DNA of 64,000 nt from Lumnitzera littorea (GCA_024138015.1 JAMXBB010000009.1:14154263-14218262); one strand, 5' to 3'. Shown: positions 1 to 13,000, counted from the stretch's first letter. Numbers and translations: made by a program. The notes: a model not told the origin generated them from the letters alone.

Positions 1-942
1 GTTCTAGGTGAGAACAGAAAAGAATAGATAAAACACGTCAACATTTAAACGTAAGACATGAAAACTTAACAGATCTCCGCTAGCAATCGTAGCAATAAAA
101 TTTGATACAAGCAAATGTATACCTCAAAATAAAGCAATGAACAAGGTCGGGGGATTATTTGATGCATGTATACTCCGCTGAGCTTGTCGAGATACTCATT
201 ATGTTATTTATGTGCCTGATTCCTAGAAGTGGCAAATTTGACATATGGCAATTATACAATAGAAAAGAGGAGCTGAAAGAGTTTGAGAAAAGCAAAGTTA
301 TGTGTATGGAAGATTTAATATAAGTCTAAATAGGAAATTAAGAGAATAAAATTCTCTACTATCAAGAATTTGTGAACAAACCCATCAAGATACAATGAGG
401 ATAAGAATCAACAAGAGTCGAAATATTGTCATTTCTCAATTGTTAGTAAAAGATTTGATTTTTGATATTGGAAGACTTTATATGATTTTGATGGGTTTTT
501 ATTAAGATAAATTTGAATTTGAATGGAGATATGATGATAATGTAAGTTAGAAAGGATGGTAGGAAGAAGATCTCAAATAGATAATATATATGTATGTATG
601 TATGTATGTATATTTAGAAAAGATATTGTTGGTGATATTTAGTTGTGCATGAAGATCTGACAAAAGTATTAAAGATTTAATCTATTAGAAATAAGATATT
701 ATAATATATTACTCGCTATTAAGGAGAAGATTTATTTTATTATACGGTCATGTAAAAAAAAAATCTACCATACCACAAGGTCATTGCCCTCATACCCCTA
801 CGCTGTTTATGCGTAACGTAACATAACTCTTACAATCTTTGCAGAGACGGGGGGGGGAAGGATGTTGTTATTTCGTTTTGCAATGCTTTAGAACTCCACT
901 TCACTTTACAACAGCACTACCCCATTTACTGGTATAAACGAA

Positions 943-984
<42 letters not shown>

Positions 985-2973
985 GCATATAACATGGCTA
1001 GATGGGATGTTATGAAAGCCCTACATTTCTTGTGAATACTCCAATGATTTTATTTTTTCTGCCAATAATTGTAAAATGAGAAAGAAATACCAAGAAGAGT
1101 CACCACACATATATTATTTAGCAAATCAATGTCATGTAAGTAATAAGTCAATAGTACGATACAAAAGCATATCGAAATATGTGTTCTGTGGTAGTAAAAT
1201 GAATACTAATATATCATGCTCATCTTGCTAGTGATCCAAAAGAAACATTAATTTCGTAAATATTGGAAGTAATCAAGCAAGTAAAGTCAATATTCAATGC
1301 GTCTACATAACGGTTAAAGAAACAACTTCTAGAAATGCCTAAAACCTCCTTGAATGTATCTAAGGGACTTTTGGTCAGGAGGCAAAATGTAGAGAGCTGA
1401 AAATTGTTATATTAGATATTGAGATAAACCCATGATTTATTTAGGCTTGAGTCTTTAGGCTAGGTGATAAAGCCTAAGGAGTCCAGTCCATATTGGGATG
1501 ATTTAGGGAGATTTAGGGAGATTTGGCTTTGTGGGCTTAGAACAGGGATCGTTGGACCGATCCGTTTGCCTCTAACTTTTCTCAAGCAAACTCATGCATA
1601 TATAAGGAAGGCTATTGACTTTGGACCCATTAACTAGCTTATTTTAGATAACTATAAATCAAGTAAGCTCCATTTCATTCATTGATCACCTAGATGATCT
1701 AACGGATATCATCATGCTTAAAAACTTATAAATACTTAATATTTCCTCATCATTAAGGGCTCTTAGAGAAAGATTGGAAAAATGGTGTTTTACTATGAAA
1801 ACTTTGCTCTCTAAAATTAAATAGCATTTAAGCAAAAAATTAATCTCATTCGCTCAAGTTATAAGGTGAATGTCTGAGATCCTCTAAGGTTACCTTATCT
1901 GTCACTTGTGCATTTGAGATACTGAGATTGCCTGTTCTTCCTCCTTATTTTATTCTCACTCAATCATCCTTTTAAGTGACAGTCTTATTTCATTTCTTTG
2001 AAGCCACATGTAGCGCACTACTCATGCAACACGCACGTGATTACTTTAATCGAACCCCTACATCTATACTATATTATTTCTTTTCATAGCTTAATTAACT
2101 TATCTTTAAAATTTCATCGTATTTCGAGCTCAATTTTAGGGGTTTCGAGCAATTTTGTACTATATTAAGTAATCATATTTTTAGGGGCAAAATTGAGATT
2201 TTGGATAATCATTTAAAAAATCTAACTTTACTGAGCCACTTCAACTAACTTTTCTATCTTAGTCATAAGGTTTGGACTTAACCAGATAACTTTTCCCGAA
2301 AACACTTAATTTATATATAATTGTCCTAAATTCGACTTTAAGGTTTCATATAGAATAAATTCTTACTATTTTGATTATATTCTTAATATTCTTATTATAT
2401 TATGGACTTCTAAATGTATGGGAATTCTTTGGTTAGGGTTATCATGTTTCTGGTAAGTATCTAGTCTAACTGGTTTATTCTCTCATATACTGTAGATCAA
2501 TTATTGACCATAATTGTATAAGGATAGGGTTTTGTCCTAATACTTAAATGTTCATATCTTGATTACTGATTTATGGGATATTATAAGGCATATTGATATC
2601 TTTTGAATATTTCTAATTTAATACTCTAATAGATAAGATGAAGTAAACATTAGACTAAGTATTTCCTATAACAAAAAATTAGACAAAGTAAACAATGGTA
2701 TGTAAATTTCTAGTCTATTTCTAGAAATAGTAATCATTATGGCCTAACTTTTCTAGTCTTGATTTATTCTATTATAAAAAGTAAATGGGCTATGGGAGTA
2801 CCATCATACAAAATTATGTTGGAGTGAGGAAACGAATAAGTTGGACATATTCATTTAGTTGTGTCCTATTCCACATTAGTCATACTATCATTACAAAGAC
2901 TACATTAGCCATCTACTCTTAGGTTGAGTAGTAAGGGTTGGAGAAGGATAATCACCCATTCTTAAAACTAGCA
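1..2973. other. non-coding AT-rich DNA with microsatellites and possible LTR-like segment
   Basis: I see no credible coding region. A TATG-type microsatellite lies near 590-611 and a CA repeat running into an AT repeat at 944-984. From about 1405 to 2080 the sequence is less AT-rich and holds a TATA-like CATATATAAGG near 1597. It resembles the regulatory part of an LTR, beginning TGTTATATTAGATATTGAG, but I found no convincing matching end or target duplication, so it is left unclassified. Confidence 0.4.
944..984. repeat. (CA)n followed by (AT)n microsatellite
   Basis: An uninterrupted CA dinucleotide run (about 27 bp) passes directly into an AT run (about 14 bp). It is a compound simple repeat, likely length-polymorphic. 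Confidence 0.95.
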
Positions 2974-2976
2974 TAA

Positions 2977-3280
2977 GGTAGTGTTTGGTTGTTGGACAAG
3001 AAGAATTGGACAGTATAAGTATAAGGCATGTAAAATAGTATAACGTCATTGTTAAATATTATCTAGTATTTATACACTTAATATTATCAATTTTTCATTT
3101 AATTACATTTATATTTTCAATACTTGTGTTTTTGTCTAATGAAGTTAACTTTTGTACCATATGTGATAAATTTTGAATATTTTATTCAGTCTTTTTAAAC
3201 TTTTTTGTCTAGTAACTAAACATTTAATAAAAAATTTTATTCAATTCAATATTATAAATTTTGAGTAACCAAACGATACC
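2977..3280. mobile_element. Tourist-like MITE (PIF/Harbinger type), 304 bp
   Basis: The element opens with GGTAGTGTTTGGTT and closes with AACCAAACGATACC. Read as terminal inverted repeats these agree at 12 of 14 positions. TAA flanks it on both sides (2974-2976 and 3281-3283), the 3-bp target duplication typical of PIF/Harbinger elements. The interior is AT-rich and non-coding. Its length fits a non-autonomous Tourist MITE mobilised in trans. Family membership follows from terminus plus TSD, not from a database match. Confidence 0.8.
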
Positions 3281-3283
3281 TAA

Positions 3284-4320
3284 AAGTCAAGGGTGTACCA
3301 TGTAGTTGTTTTGTAGAAAACATTTTCTAGATTTTTTTTTTCAATATTTACAATAATCGAAATCTTAAAATTATTAAATATTATTATAATAATTTGGATA
3401 TTGTAGTCAGTGATTTATTCTGACGGTAGCTAATGGTAGAAGGCAATGTTACAACTAATTGTCGGTAATTGTAGTTAACCATAACGGAAAATTTTAATGG
3501 AAATGGAGAAAATGATTTTCTATTTTTGAAAAGCGGAATCATTTTCCATTAGCATTTACTGTGGTTACTAACCACCGTTCATTAATAGCAACAGCTAGCC
3601 ATGATTGTCATTTCTCACCATCTTCTCAATGTAAGCCATTAGTATCTGCATAATTGTGAGACTTCTATAACTTCTATAATAATATTTGAAAATTGTCGAA
3701 CTTTAATTGTTTCAGATATTTAAAAGATTTGGAAAAATGATCAATGGAAAGAAGAAAACACCTTAAATGTGATTTTATGTTATCCTGTCCCCACACATCT
3801 TAAACCAAATCTATTCCACGTAGAAAAAGATTCTCATCTCCTATAAATTTGTTTGGCTCCGGATTCCGATATACTGCGCTAGGTGGGTCGTGGTCGGAAC
3901 AATCCGACCAGCTCCATGCCCATGTTTACCTCAGTCCATGGGTGAGATGTTGGTAGCTAAACCATTCGTTTATCATGGAAAGTTCAATGTTGGGCTTTAC
4001 ATTGTACCCAAATCTTTTTTCAGCGGAGCTCCTAAACCCGTAAATAGTAATAGTTGTACTTGTTTGTAGCCCGTCCATTGTCGGGTCCAAACGTTTGGTC
4101 TCTGCTCTATCTTAGCGTAGCTTTGAAAGTACAAAATCATGGACAGCAGGCATTCTATATCAGTGTACAGATACATATTTTTCACATATATTATACTCAT
4201 TTATACGTCTTTTAAAAGGAATCCTTTTTCTCTTTTCTTTTACTAGCGGACAGAACCCTTCAACAACGTGAACGTTGAATGTCTACAAGATAAAGTAATT
4301 TGTGAGAAAAGTTTCAATAG
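3284..4320. other. non-coding stretch
   Basis: No gene recognised. Around 3470-3600 there are loosely inverted segments around AAAATGATTTTC / GAATCATTTTCC that may be a further decayed MITE. A short perfect hairpin (8-bp arms, 4-nt loop) lies at 3891-3910. A 67-codon open frame at 3997-4200 on the minus strand shows no recognisable family features. Confidence 0.4.
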
Positions 4321-4323
4321 CAT

Positions 4324-4486
4324 TAATATATTATATAAATCGATAAATAGTATATAAATATTAATAAAATTTTGATATATAAAAATATAATTGATAATTT
4401 TTTAAAAAAATACATTAATTCATTATTTAGTATCAAAATTTTATAAGTATTTATATGCTATTTATTAATCAATATAGTGTATAAGT
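4324..4486. mobile_element. hairpin MITE-like inverted repeat
   Basis: The left arm (about 4324-4377) and right arm (about 4430-4486) are near-complementary over roughly 45-50 bases, centred on TAAAATTTTGATA / TATCAAAATTTTATA, with about 50 bp between them. Related sequence (start TTTCAATGGCACTAACATATTA) occurs at about 52006-52120 and 55667-55775, so this belongs to a family repeated in the window. The exact ends and target duplication could not be fixed. Confidence 0.55.
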
Positions 4487-4499
4487 ATAATTGATTTTT

Positions 4500-5602
4500 T
4501 TTTTTCATGATTCGGTAATGGGTCATTTGTTGATAATCACTGCATTAACTTTTTATCAAATAGAAAAAAAAAAAAAAAAAGGTGATCCCAACTCTTAATT
4601 ACTAAGATTTTTTTTTTAAAAAAATATGATGGGCACCGAATAATCCTAGGAGACCTATGACTTAATGAAGAACCGAAAGTTTAATAAGCTCCAAAATAAG
4701 ATACGCACATCAACGGTGGTTAAGAACTATATTAAAATGGGGTGATACTCTATGTCGTTTAAGGGATGTATCCATTTTTTAGTTCTTTTAATCTACATCC
4801 GTTTCGCTTCAGTTCCAATAAATATAGAACTAACTCCTTTTATATGATATGGGTACGATTGAGAATACCCATTGAGAATAAAAATACTTCATCCGGCATT
4901 AGCAAGAGATATTCTCATCCTCCGATGATGATTATAGAGAAAAGCGGAAAAACATTATAATTGATGTAATGTCCAAGAAATTCTCCTATACTAAGGAAAA
5001 CATGGGTAACAAAGGTTGATGATCCATATAGACACTTATGCCATAAGTTTAGTTTCATGTTTGATATTTATAGAAATGATCTAAAATGGAAATGGAACGA
5101 AGATTTGAATAACAAATCATTTCTCATATTTAAAAATATCCATGAGATGAAATAGAATTAAATGTGTATATTATAATAATTATTAAAAAATATCCTTAAT
5201 TATCAAATATCATAATTGAATTGAAGATTAAATAAGCAATTCGATTAATAATAATAAATGTAAGAGAAATAAAATCATGACTCACCTTCTTAATTTCTCT
5301 TTAAAATCAAAATTGCCAATTCCATGAGATCATGATTTTTACTTATAAATACACTTTCAAATATAGAGAAAAAGAATAGAATTCAGAATCACAATTTTAT
5401 TGCCATTCATTGCCTCATACCAAATATGACATAAGAACTTTATACATACAAAAGAAGAAGAGTTTTATTGCACGAATAAAGCTGATACTCAATGTAAGAT
5501 TTTCATATAGTTTATGAGCCAAAGCAAAAACTAACTATGCATAAACATGGATACATTAACAATGTATTGTATTGGCATGCAATACTGTAGTATTCGAAAA
5601 AG
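4500..5602. other. non-coding stretch
   Basis: AT-rich DNA with poly(T) and poly(A) runs near 4495-4506 and 4564-4580. A 64-codon open frame at 4766-4960 has no recognisable motif. No gene supported. Confidence 0.4.
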
Positions 5603-5605
5603 TTA

Positions 5606-8600
5606 GGCCATGTTCACTTGAAGGGAATAGAATTTCTATTCTCCTCTTATTCCATTATTATTGTGTTCACTTGCTTTTTACACCCGATAATATCAATTTC
5701 TAAGAATCTCAATTACTTGAAAACACTGCGTTTCAATTTCTCATCCTATCCCATGAATCACAATTCCATGAGAAAAGGACACCAACTACCCTTCTACTCC
5801 TCTTCTTTTTTAACACAACTAAGTGACAACACTATCATCTTCCTTCACAAACCACCACCACCTAGCGCCATTACCACCACTACAGTCACCTAACACCACT
5901 ATTGCACCACCAACATCAACCACCCATCATCATCAACCCTAACACCATACATAACCCAAACATCACCAAATGACAACGGTGACCACTACTACTATACAAC
6001 ACACCACCAACAGGCCCATGTAACGAACACTACATATACTTAGATCTGTGTTCATGAGATTTATAATTCATCGACGATTTGTGTTCATATGACCATACGC
6101 AACCACTGCCACATGCATCTAGATCTCTATTTGCACTACCCATGACTTTTTTATGAATAGATCATCTTCTTCTATGGACACTAGATCTATCATCTTCTCC
6201 AATGAGTGATAAATGTGTAAAATTACACATTTATCTTCTCTAAAATAGCATATTTCATGCATTTTATAAAGTTTTACTATTATTTCTGAGTTAAAGTGGC
6301 AAAAATGTGTGTATTTGAATCAGTTTTGTTAAAATTTAGAAAAAAAGATCAAAATTATCTGTATAGGATTATAAGAATCTGTATAAACTATTGGTTGTTC
6401 TTGGATGTAAATTATGCATGATAGTGTTTAATTCTTACTTTCAAGGTTATATATGATGAGTGCTTCATTGGTCTAATCATTCCTTTACGTGATAATAGTT
6501 GCTAAACATTTTACTTATGCACAAGATAACAACCAGCAACTATATGAAGCCTTAAGCAATAGCTATTAAAGAAGTCCTAATGAACTAAGAACTAATCAAC
6601 AAGCAGCTCACTTGATCCATCTATAGTAGCTCAATGGAACTTATGTAGTTAGTGGGATTGAGCTTTAGGTTGGAAACGTAGTGAAGAGTCCATAACATGC
6701 TGTCACTCATTACAATTCCATGACCAAACTTGTGAAGAGACCAACTCATAGTAGCTGCTCTAAGAAAGTTCAGCTACTCAACTAGCTCCACTTGAAAAGA
6801 TAATCCAATCCAAGCTCCATTTCATAGTCACTTACACTTGTCTCAACTTGGACTTAATTGTAGTATATGCCACAAATAGCAACAGGTTATGTACTTGAGG
6901 ATCTAACATGATATAGCAATAGCCTGCGTTTCCATCTAAGTGAATCACAGCTATATGGCACAAGCAGCTATTGATAAAAGACCAAATCATGTGATCTTTT
7001 GAGTACTTACAGCAGGTTAATGATAATTCAGCCAAGAAATAATTAGAGCAACTCTAATAAGAAGGATTTCAAAGTTCTCCGAGCAACTCAGCCGCCCTTA
7101 GCCTCTTTTGGAGCTGAAACCGAATTGGAACAGCAACTGCACTTTTGTTTGAACGATAAATTACAGCCACTAATCTGAAAAGTTAAAAGCAAACCATGAA
7201 TTTCCCTTGATGATAAAGTATAGCACACCTATAATGTGAAGAGCAAGAGATCAATTTTCATTTAGATTTGGAGCTTATTAGCAATGTGAAAGTAGCAACC
7301 ACAATTTTGAGGATGCCTAGAGTTATCTAAATTGATTGAGAGGAGTTGGATCACATCGGTACGGCTTTTGGGATAAAACAGACTAAACTTGGGGAAGAAA
7401 ACATGTATCTATTATTTTTATTACTAAGTTGAGCTTCTAGAAGTCAATTTTAATTGGTTTTGTTGCGAGGCATGGACTTCAATTGGAGCAGGCCGCACAA
7501 CTTTAGCTATGTGTTTGAATTTCAATAACATCAGCCTCTTTAAGAAAGTTCAACGGCAGGCTGTCTACTTGAATTTTTAATAAACTAAGCTCAATTTGAT
7601 CAAGCAGCTGGCACAATCACACCCCTGCTTCTTGACACCAACTGATTTATTTATTTGTGATAGCAGCCTTATTTTATTTTATTTATTTATTTTTTGACTT
7701 TGAGCTGGAACTTGTGAAATCTCATTATCTTTACTTTTATTGCAGAACAAAGAACAACAGCTCTTTCTTTTCTTGAGTTAAAAGCCAAGAACCAAACACT
7801 CCAATGTCGTGCACATGACCGAATTCCAAGCGCACAGACTTCCTGCACATTTCAATGCCAAGACAAGACCAACTTGAATGCTCCATTCATTTTAACCGTG
7901 CAGCTTCTTGAATTCCAAGCTATAAGCCAAGCTCCATATGACAGCAGCTCACTTCCCTGTAGCAGCGGAGCAAGTGAACAAGGCGAACACTCTAAATTGC
8001 AGCAGCTACCAGGCCGAGAATCAAGCTTCATAGCAGCAACTCCATACATGTAACCAACAGTAGTAGCCGTGAGTTCCAGGTGTAACAGCTGAGTTATGTT
8101 CCTTTTCCGAACTCGCAACCAGCAGCTGATCAACAAACAGAGCACAGCCTCAATTCTGCAGCCAAACAAGCACTAATAGCAGCCCCCCAACGCGACAGCT
8201 GCTGTTGAATAGCAGCTGCAACAACTCCTAGCCGAGAGCGCCCAAACAGCAAGAAAGCAACTCACGGCCTGGTTCCAATCCGTGACAGCAGCTGCAACAA
8301 CTTCAATCAGCAGCTGCGTTCACTTCAAACAACACCAATTAAGCAGCATAACATTCCCAAACCAAGAGCAGCAGCTAAAGCAGCCAAGAACTCTACAACA
8401 GCGACACAGACAGCAGCTGACGTGAACTGCATCTGAGCAGATATCAACAGCAATTCAACGCAAACAGATAAGAACAGTGTATGCTGTCAAGCTAAAACCA
8501 AGACTAGGTTGAGCTATTGATGTATAAATGCAGCAAACGTGACCAAGCTACAGATTTCTTTTACAAAGTGCAATCCAACTAAGCTGTCCAAGTCCAAATG

Positions 8601-10489
8601 CGCACACGCGTAAGGGCCTTATTTTGGATTTTCATGACAGAAGCAAACTTTCAGGCCCACATCTTGTTTATCACAAGGATAATCAGAATTTTAATTCTTA
8701 ATTTCCATTTTAAAGGCCTCCAGCAAGTGACATTCCTTTTCTTCAATTACACACTTGGAGGGCCATAAGTTTGTGAGAGTCGAACTTTATTTTCGGCCAC
8801 GTGAAAGGGAATATCGATACTCATAATTGGACTTCGGCTATACTTACAGGCCCATTTGTCGTTAAGGGATCTGGAGTTGAAAAGAAGGGGGAAATTTTCC
8901 TTTCTAAACGGGCAGAGCCGAATACGAGGAGAGGAGAAGAGAGTAGCTTAATAGGACAGAACAGTAGTTTAGGAATAGTTTTACACGGGGATAGTATTGA
9001 ACAACAGAAACCTTATTTTTGTTTTATTTTATTAATTTTATTATGTTTTGTTTAATTTTAATGCACTAAATTCCTTAATTTTATCTCACTAGAGAAATTC
9101 TCGAATGCTAAATGTATCAAGATATACCGATTTTATATCAAGTATCGAATTTGAATATACTAATTGAAATGTTTTCTTTTTCTTGTTATTTCAATATTTA
9201 TATATCCCGATTCATTTGAGTATCGTGACAAGATATTGTGTTTAATATATTTTAGGTTTTATATTAATGGATTTAATAGATTGATATGTTTTATGATTTA
9301 TTCCGATATCGTTATTGAGCAATTGGATATTTTGCTATTATGTTTATCATCTAGTTATTTAGTGTATGGTTATCATTTTTTTAGCTAAATAGAATTATAA
9401 GATATTGTAGAGGGTTTTGATAACTTGTGACAAACATAACTTAAATTTTTTTTAAAAAACTTATCATAAGGATATGCAGGTTTTATTTAAATTTATTAAC
9501 TCACATACTTAATGCAGTTGGAAATAGATTCGAGTCATAGAGACGTACTCGATTTATATTTCTAACTAAAGTAGTAATTTCGGTATGAGTAAATTATTAT
9601 TTACCTGATAATTATAAATAAATTGTCTTATCGGGTGAATTTATGATATAATTAGAATTCCCCTACTTCGGGAAGTAGGCAATTTGTAATGAGTTTAGTT
9701 AAATTTCGTTTAGTCAATTTCGAATATTGATTCAAAATATTACATTGATTCAAATGAGAATAAATTTGCAAATCCTAATTTCATCTTTGTTTATCTCCTA
9801 GACTTGAGACCCTCATAATGTAGATAGGATATTCGATTTAGAGTTTACCTTATTATTTAGTTTTTACTCTCTTTTAGTTTAATTATCGATAACTTAGCTT
9901 AGAGAAAAACTTAAGTGATTTAGCACTTAACATCTAGTTGCCTATAAAATAAGACTTTGACTCACCATTTATATTACTTCCATAACCCCATGCACTTGTC
10001 GGTTCATGCTGATATTCTCATTAAGTCAATGAGCATTTAACCTTTTCTAATTAGCAATCTATAACATGAATAGTATCATTTGCAGTTTGCTTGTTCATCA
10101 AGATGGTTTTATTGTTTTCTCTTCTTGGTTTGCTTGGTCATCGACAACATGGGTATTAGAGAGATGTAGCCATTTGTTGTTTTTTATTTCCTTTTCCAAC
10201 AAGAAGATGGTTTTCTTTTTTTCTTTTTCTTTTTCTTTTTTTTTTCCCTCTCTCTTTTTGGTTTTCTTGAAGGAAGGAACATGGTGATGTGGGCAACCCA
10301 AAAAAAAAAAAAAAAAAACAGAGAGAGAGAAACATGTGTATTATAGTCATTTTCTTGTTATTACGACGCTATTCTTAAAATGTGTTTTATTCAAGTGAAC
10401 ATGGTAATAACTTATTTTACCCTTATTCTATGCATAACGAATTGGAATTCCATTTCATGCTTATTGCATTCGATGAAGTGAATGCACCA
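5606..10489. mobile_element. Harbinger-like element carrying a nested LTR
   Basis: The left end reads GGCCATGTTCACTTGAAGG directly after TTA (5603-5605). The right end reads AAGTGAATGCACCA directly before TTA (10490-10492). The terminal repeats are imperfect but share the GG...TTCACTT layout typical of Harbinger-type termini, and TTA is a typical target. A second copy of the terminus, CCATGTTCACTTGAA, is present as a perfect 15-bp inverted pair at 5608-5622 and 10390-10404, so the true right end could instead be near 10404. The interior outside the nested LTR holds a CCA-rich segment (5850-6020) and no transposase. Confidence 0.5.
6207..10028 (+). mobile_element. candidate solo LTR, 3.8 kb, of a long-LTR retrotransposon
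   Basis: The segment begins TGATAAATGTG and ends ATTAAGTCA, giving canonical TG...CA ends. The pentamer ATGAG flanks both sides (6202-6206 and 10029-10033), as expected for a 5-bp target duplication. No retroviral-type coding domain is visible inside. There is an unusual CAG/CAGCTG-rich tract (about 7900-8420) and a U3/R-like stretch after 8800. Near the start lies an 11-bp perfect hairpin (GATAAATGTGT with its complement). Long LTRs without coding capacity occur in Ogre/Tat- and Athila-type elements, which is my inference for this one. A non-autonomous element lacking recognisable LTR pairs is the alternative. Orientation is uncertain. Confidence 0.55.
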
Positions 10490-10492
10490 TTA

Positions 10493-11888
10493 GATCATGG
10501 GACGATGTTGACACTTAGTCCAATGTAATATATATACACACAACATAAAAAATTAACACCTTATGTTGGTTTGTATATTGATTGTATATTGTTCTTATAA
10601 TAGGAGAGAGCAAGTATAAGTGAGTAAGAGTATGAGGTCCCACCTATACTTTATCCTGTAAGTTACAAATACTCTATAACATCATAAAACCACCTTAATA
10701 CTTATATCCTGTGAAACCTATAAGGTACAAACACTTTGTGGAAGTTATAAAATTTTTCCTTTCTTTCTATAAATTTCAAATTTATATAATATTATTAAAA
10801 AAAAATCTATTATGTGATATTACAAGTTTTTTATACGTAAAACCTATAAAATCTCCAGCAAAATCCGTGAAATTTAAAAAAGGGTAATTTTTTCTACTTT
10901 TATTATTTTAAGTTTATGTGATGTAACTATTTTGCAAGTAGGAAGGAATAAGAGGAAGGTTTAAGAGAGAAATAGGCAAGAATAAGAGAAAGAATAGAAA
11001 GTATAAAATGAGAGAGATGGCATTAGGTTTAACCATTTAAGGTTATTAACTTATGAGATCGAGCTTTTTTCCTTTTTTCTTTTTACTAAAATATTTATTG
11101 GTAGAAAAATATAACATTATCATTTATTAACCATTTAATAATTCTATATAAGATAAGTACAAGATATGAAGGTCTCGTACCTGTACCTCACCGAATGAGA
11201 GCAACTTCTGAAAAATCTGTATCTAAAACCAACTTAATGACTTTTAATATTCATTCGGAACCTACTAAACTAAGTGGGGAATAGATGGATATCCCATAAA
11301 ACAAGGCTACTCACTGACCCCTAAATATTATCCATATCATATACTTTATACAAACTATATCCAGAATATATATAGACCTAAGTTGGTGTTTAACTTCATC
11401 TACAGTAAATACAAACCTCCATGGTTTTTGCAAGACATTGTATTAGATATTTTTTTTCTTTCTTTTTTATTTAATAGTTGTTCTTTATCTTTTGTTTGTT
11501 GGGAAGCTAACTTATGTGCTAATTAGGCTCTCACCTTCTTAATATGTTATCTTATGATTGGGCATCATATGACCCAAATTCTATGCTTTGATATTAATAA
11601 AAGTTTTTTTATTAAAAAAATGAGAAATTGCATATGCTATCAATAACACTACAATGTAAAATAATCTCAATTGAAAATCTAATTGTAGATAAAAGAATTA
11701 AAAGAAGAACTTTCTAGAATGTAACAAGATGGAGCAAGCTTAATTTATTGTAAAAAATTCATTAATTAATCACATGTTGATGGATTGAAGGATGATGGAG
11801 AGTATACATAGTATGGTAGCAAAGTGAGAGAGGGGGGGTGGGGTAAATGATCAACTTTAGAAGTTTGAAGTCTTAGGTCTTATAAGAT
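10493..11888. other. non-coding stretch
   Basis: No gene recognised. The sequence contains AT-rich and purine-rich tracts (10930-11030, GAGAGAAATAGG-like). Pairs such as CTCACCGAATGAGAG hint at decayed MITE ends, but no clear TIR plus target duplication could be assigned. Confidence 0.35.
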
Positions 11889-11905
11889 TTACTTAAGAAA
11901 TGAAG
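11889..11905. repeat. target-site duplication of the LINE, left copy
   Basis: TTACTTAAGAAATGAAG, 17 bp, is identical to 18171-18187. It borders the poly(A) end of the LINE; on the + strand a 13-T run follows at 11907-11919. Confidence 0.95.
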
Positions 11906-12089
11906 GTTTTTTTTTTTTTAAGGGGTAATAGTCCATTCATTAAATGATGAGAAAACAAATAGAAAATCCAGACAACTATACTAGCTACTCGTACAATAAC
12001 ATCCATTGCCATCCATGGCACTAAGGTAACCAAAACTAAGGTCCTTTAAAATAAATGATGATAAAAACATTGGATAAGAATTGACAAAA

Positions 12090-12500
12090 GAAACTTTAGA
12101 AGCATAATCTAAACCCCATTTTGCTAATATGTCCACTACGACATTTGCCTCATAAGTCACCCTATGTAAAATAACATCATCAAAGAACGCAAAGTTAGCT
12201 CAACATGTAGCAAGAGTTAGGCTGCATAAGTTCAAATTTATATCCTACTTCTCAATCCAATCAACCACATATTGGGAGTCCATTTCTAAAAAGATTCTTC
12301 TCTTGTTTAGATTCCGAGTTAGATCTAAACCTTCCCTAATCACCCATAATTTAGCCTTTAGGGGGGAGGCATTCTTACTCCAACAATTTCTCCTTTATGA
12401 TTCTAATAAATAACGCTAATTCTCCAACTTTAGTATTATTACTGACCGTACCATCATAGTTCAATTTAATACAGCCCTGAGCTGGTTTCCCCCATCTTGT
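12090..12500 (-). pseudogene. LINE ORF2 C-terminus: RNase H domain remnant
   Basis: Minus-strand translation gives IKLNYDGTVSNNTKVGELAL near 12410-12470, matching the opening strand of the plant LINE RNase H domain with its first acidic residue (consensus of the type KLNTDGA). Further on, near 12105-12175, it gives HRVTYEANVVVDILAKWGLD, the characteristic domain end. This domain removes RNA from the RNA-DNA hybrid. It lies at the distal end of ORF2 as in other plant L1 elements. Stops interrupt it. Confidence 0.8.
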
Positions 12501-12599
12501 CGAGAACTTCCATCAATCTACAAGATGCTTTTTGATGTGATTAGCATTCCACCATTCATTAACTTCAGCTCGAACTTGTCTCCAGTCATATGTTACTTG

Positions 12600-13000
12600 C
12601 TCTAAATGAAATATTCTCTTATTGTGTTCTTTCCAAATCGCCTTAACTGCAAAAAGGACAATAGATTGTTTAGGAGGATAGTTGGTCTTCCAGTTTAGTT
12701 GCTTGCATATAGTCTATTTCTTTAGCCAATCTTTGAATTCTCTAAATTTGAGATTGTGTATTGGGACCTAAACATTATGGCTATTCCACCTCTCTCACTT
12801 AGCTGTAGTTCATAAAGATATGTTAGACACTTTTCTCTTCTTGATTACAAAAAAGGCACGCTTTAGGAATAGTCATACCACATTTTCATAAATTATCTCT
12901 GGTTGGGATTCTATTATGAAGGATCTTCCAAATTAGCATCTTGATTTACGTGATGGTGGGTCATTTGCAAACCCAGTTCTAGTTAACCATTGAGGACTTA
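12600..13000 (-). pseudogene. LINE ORF2: zf-RVT region remnant
   Basis: The minus-strand frame at about 12800-12960 reads IKMLIWKILHNRIPTRDNL and then, after a stop, KCGMTIPKACLFCNQEEKSV. This is the pattern of the zf-RVT domain that lies between reverse transcriptase and RNase H in plant non-LTR elements: a Lys/Trp-rich start followed by CxxC, then HIF. It supports one continuous ORF2 from the RT to the RNase H end. It is broken by stops. Confidence 0.75.

Noticed and set aside
8801..9055. 84-codon plus-strand frame
   Set aside because: It lies inside the candidate LTR, has no domain, and ends in a hydrophobic stretch encoded by T-rich DNA.
10066..10350. Three overlapping frames, Lys/Glu-rich or Phe/Ser-rich
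   Set aside because: They arise from a TTTTC-type pyrimidine tract and poly(A) at 10200-10320; no independent coding signal.
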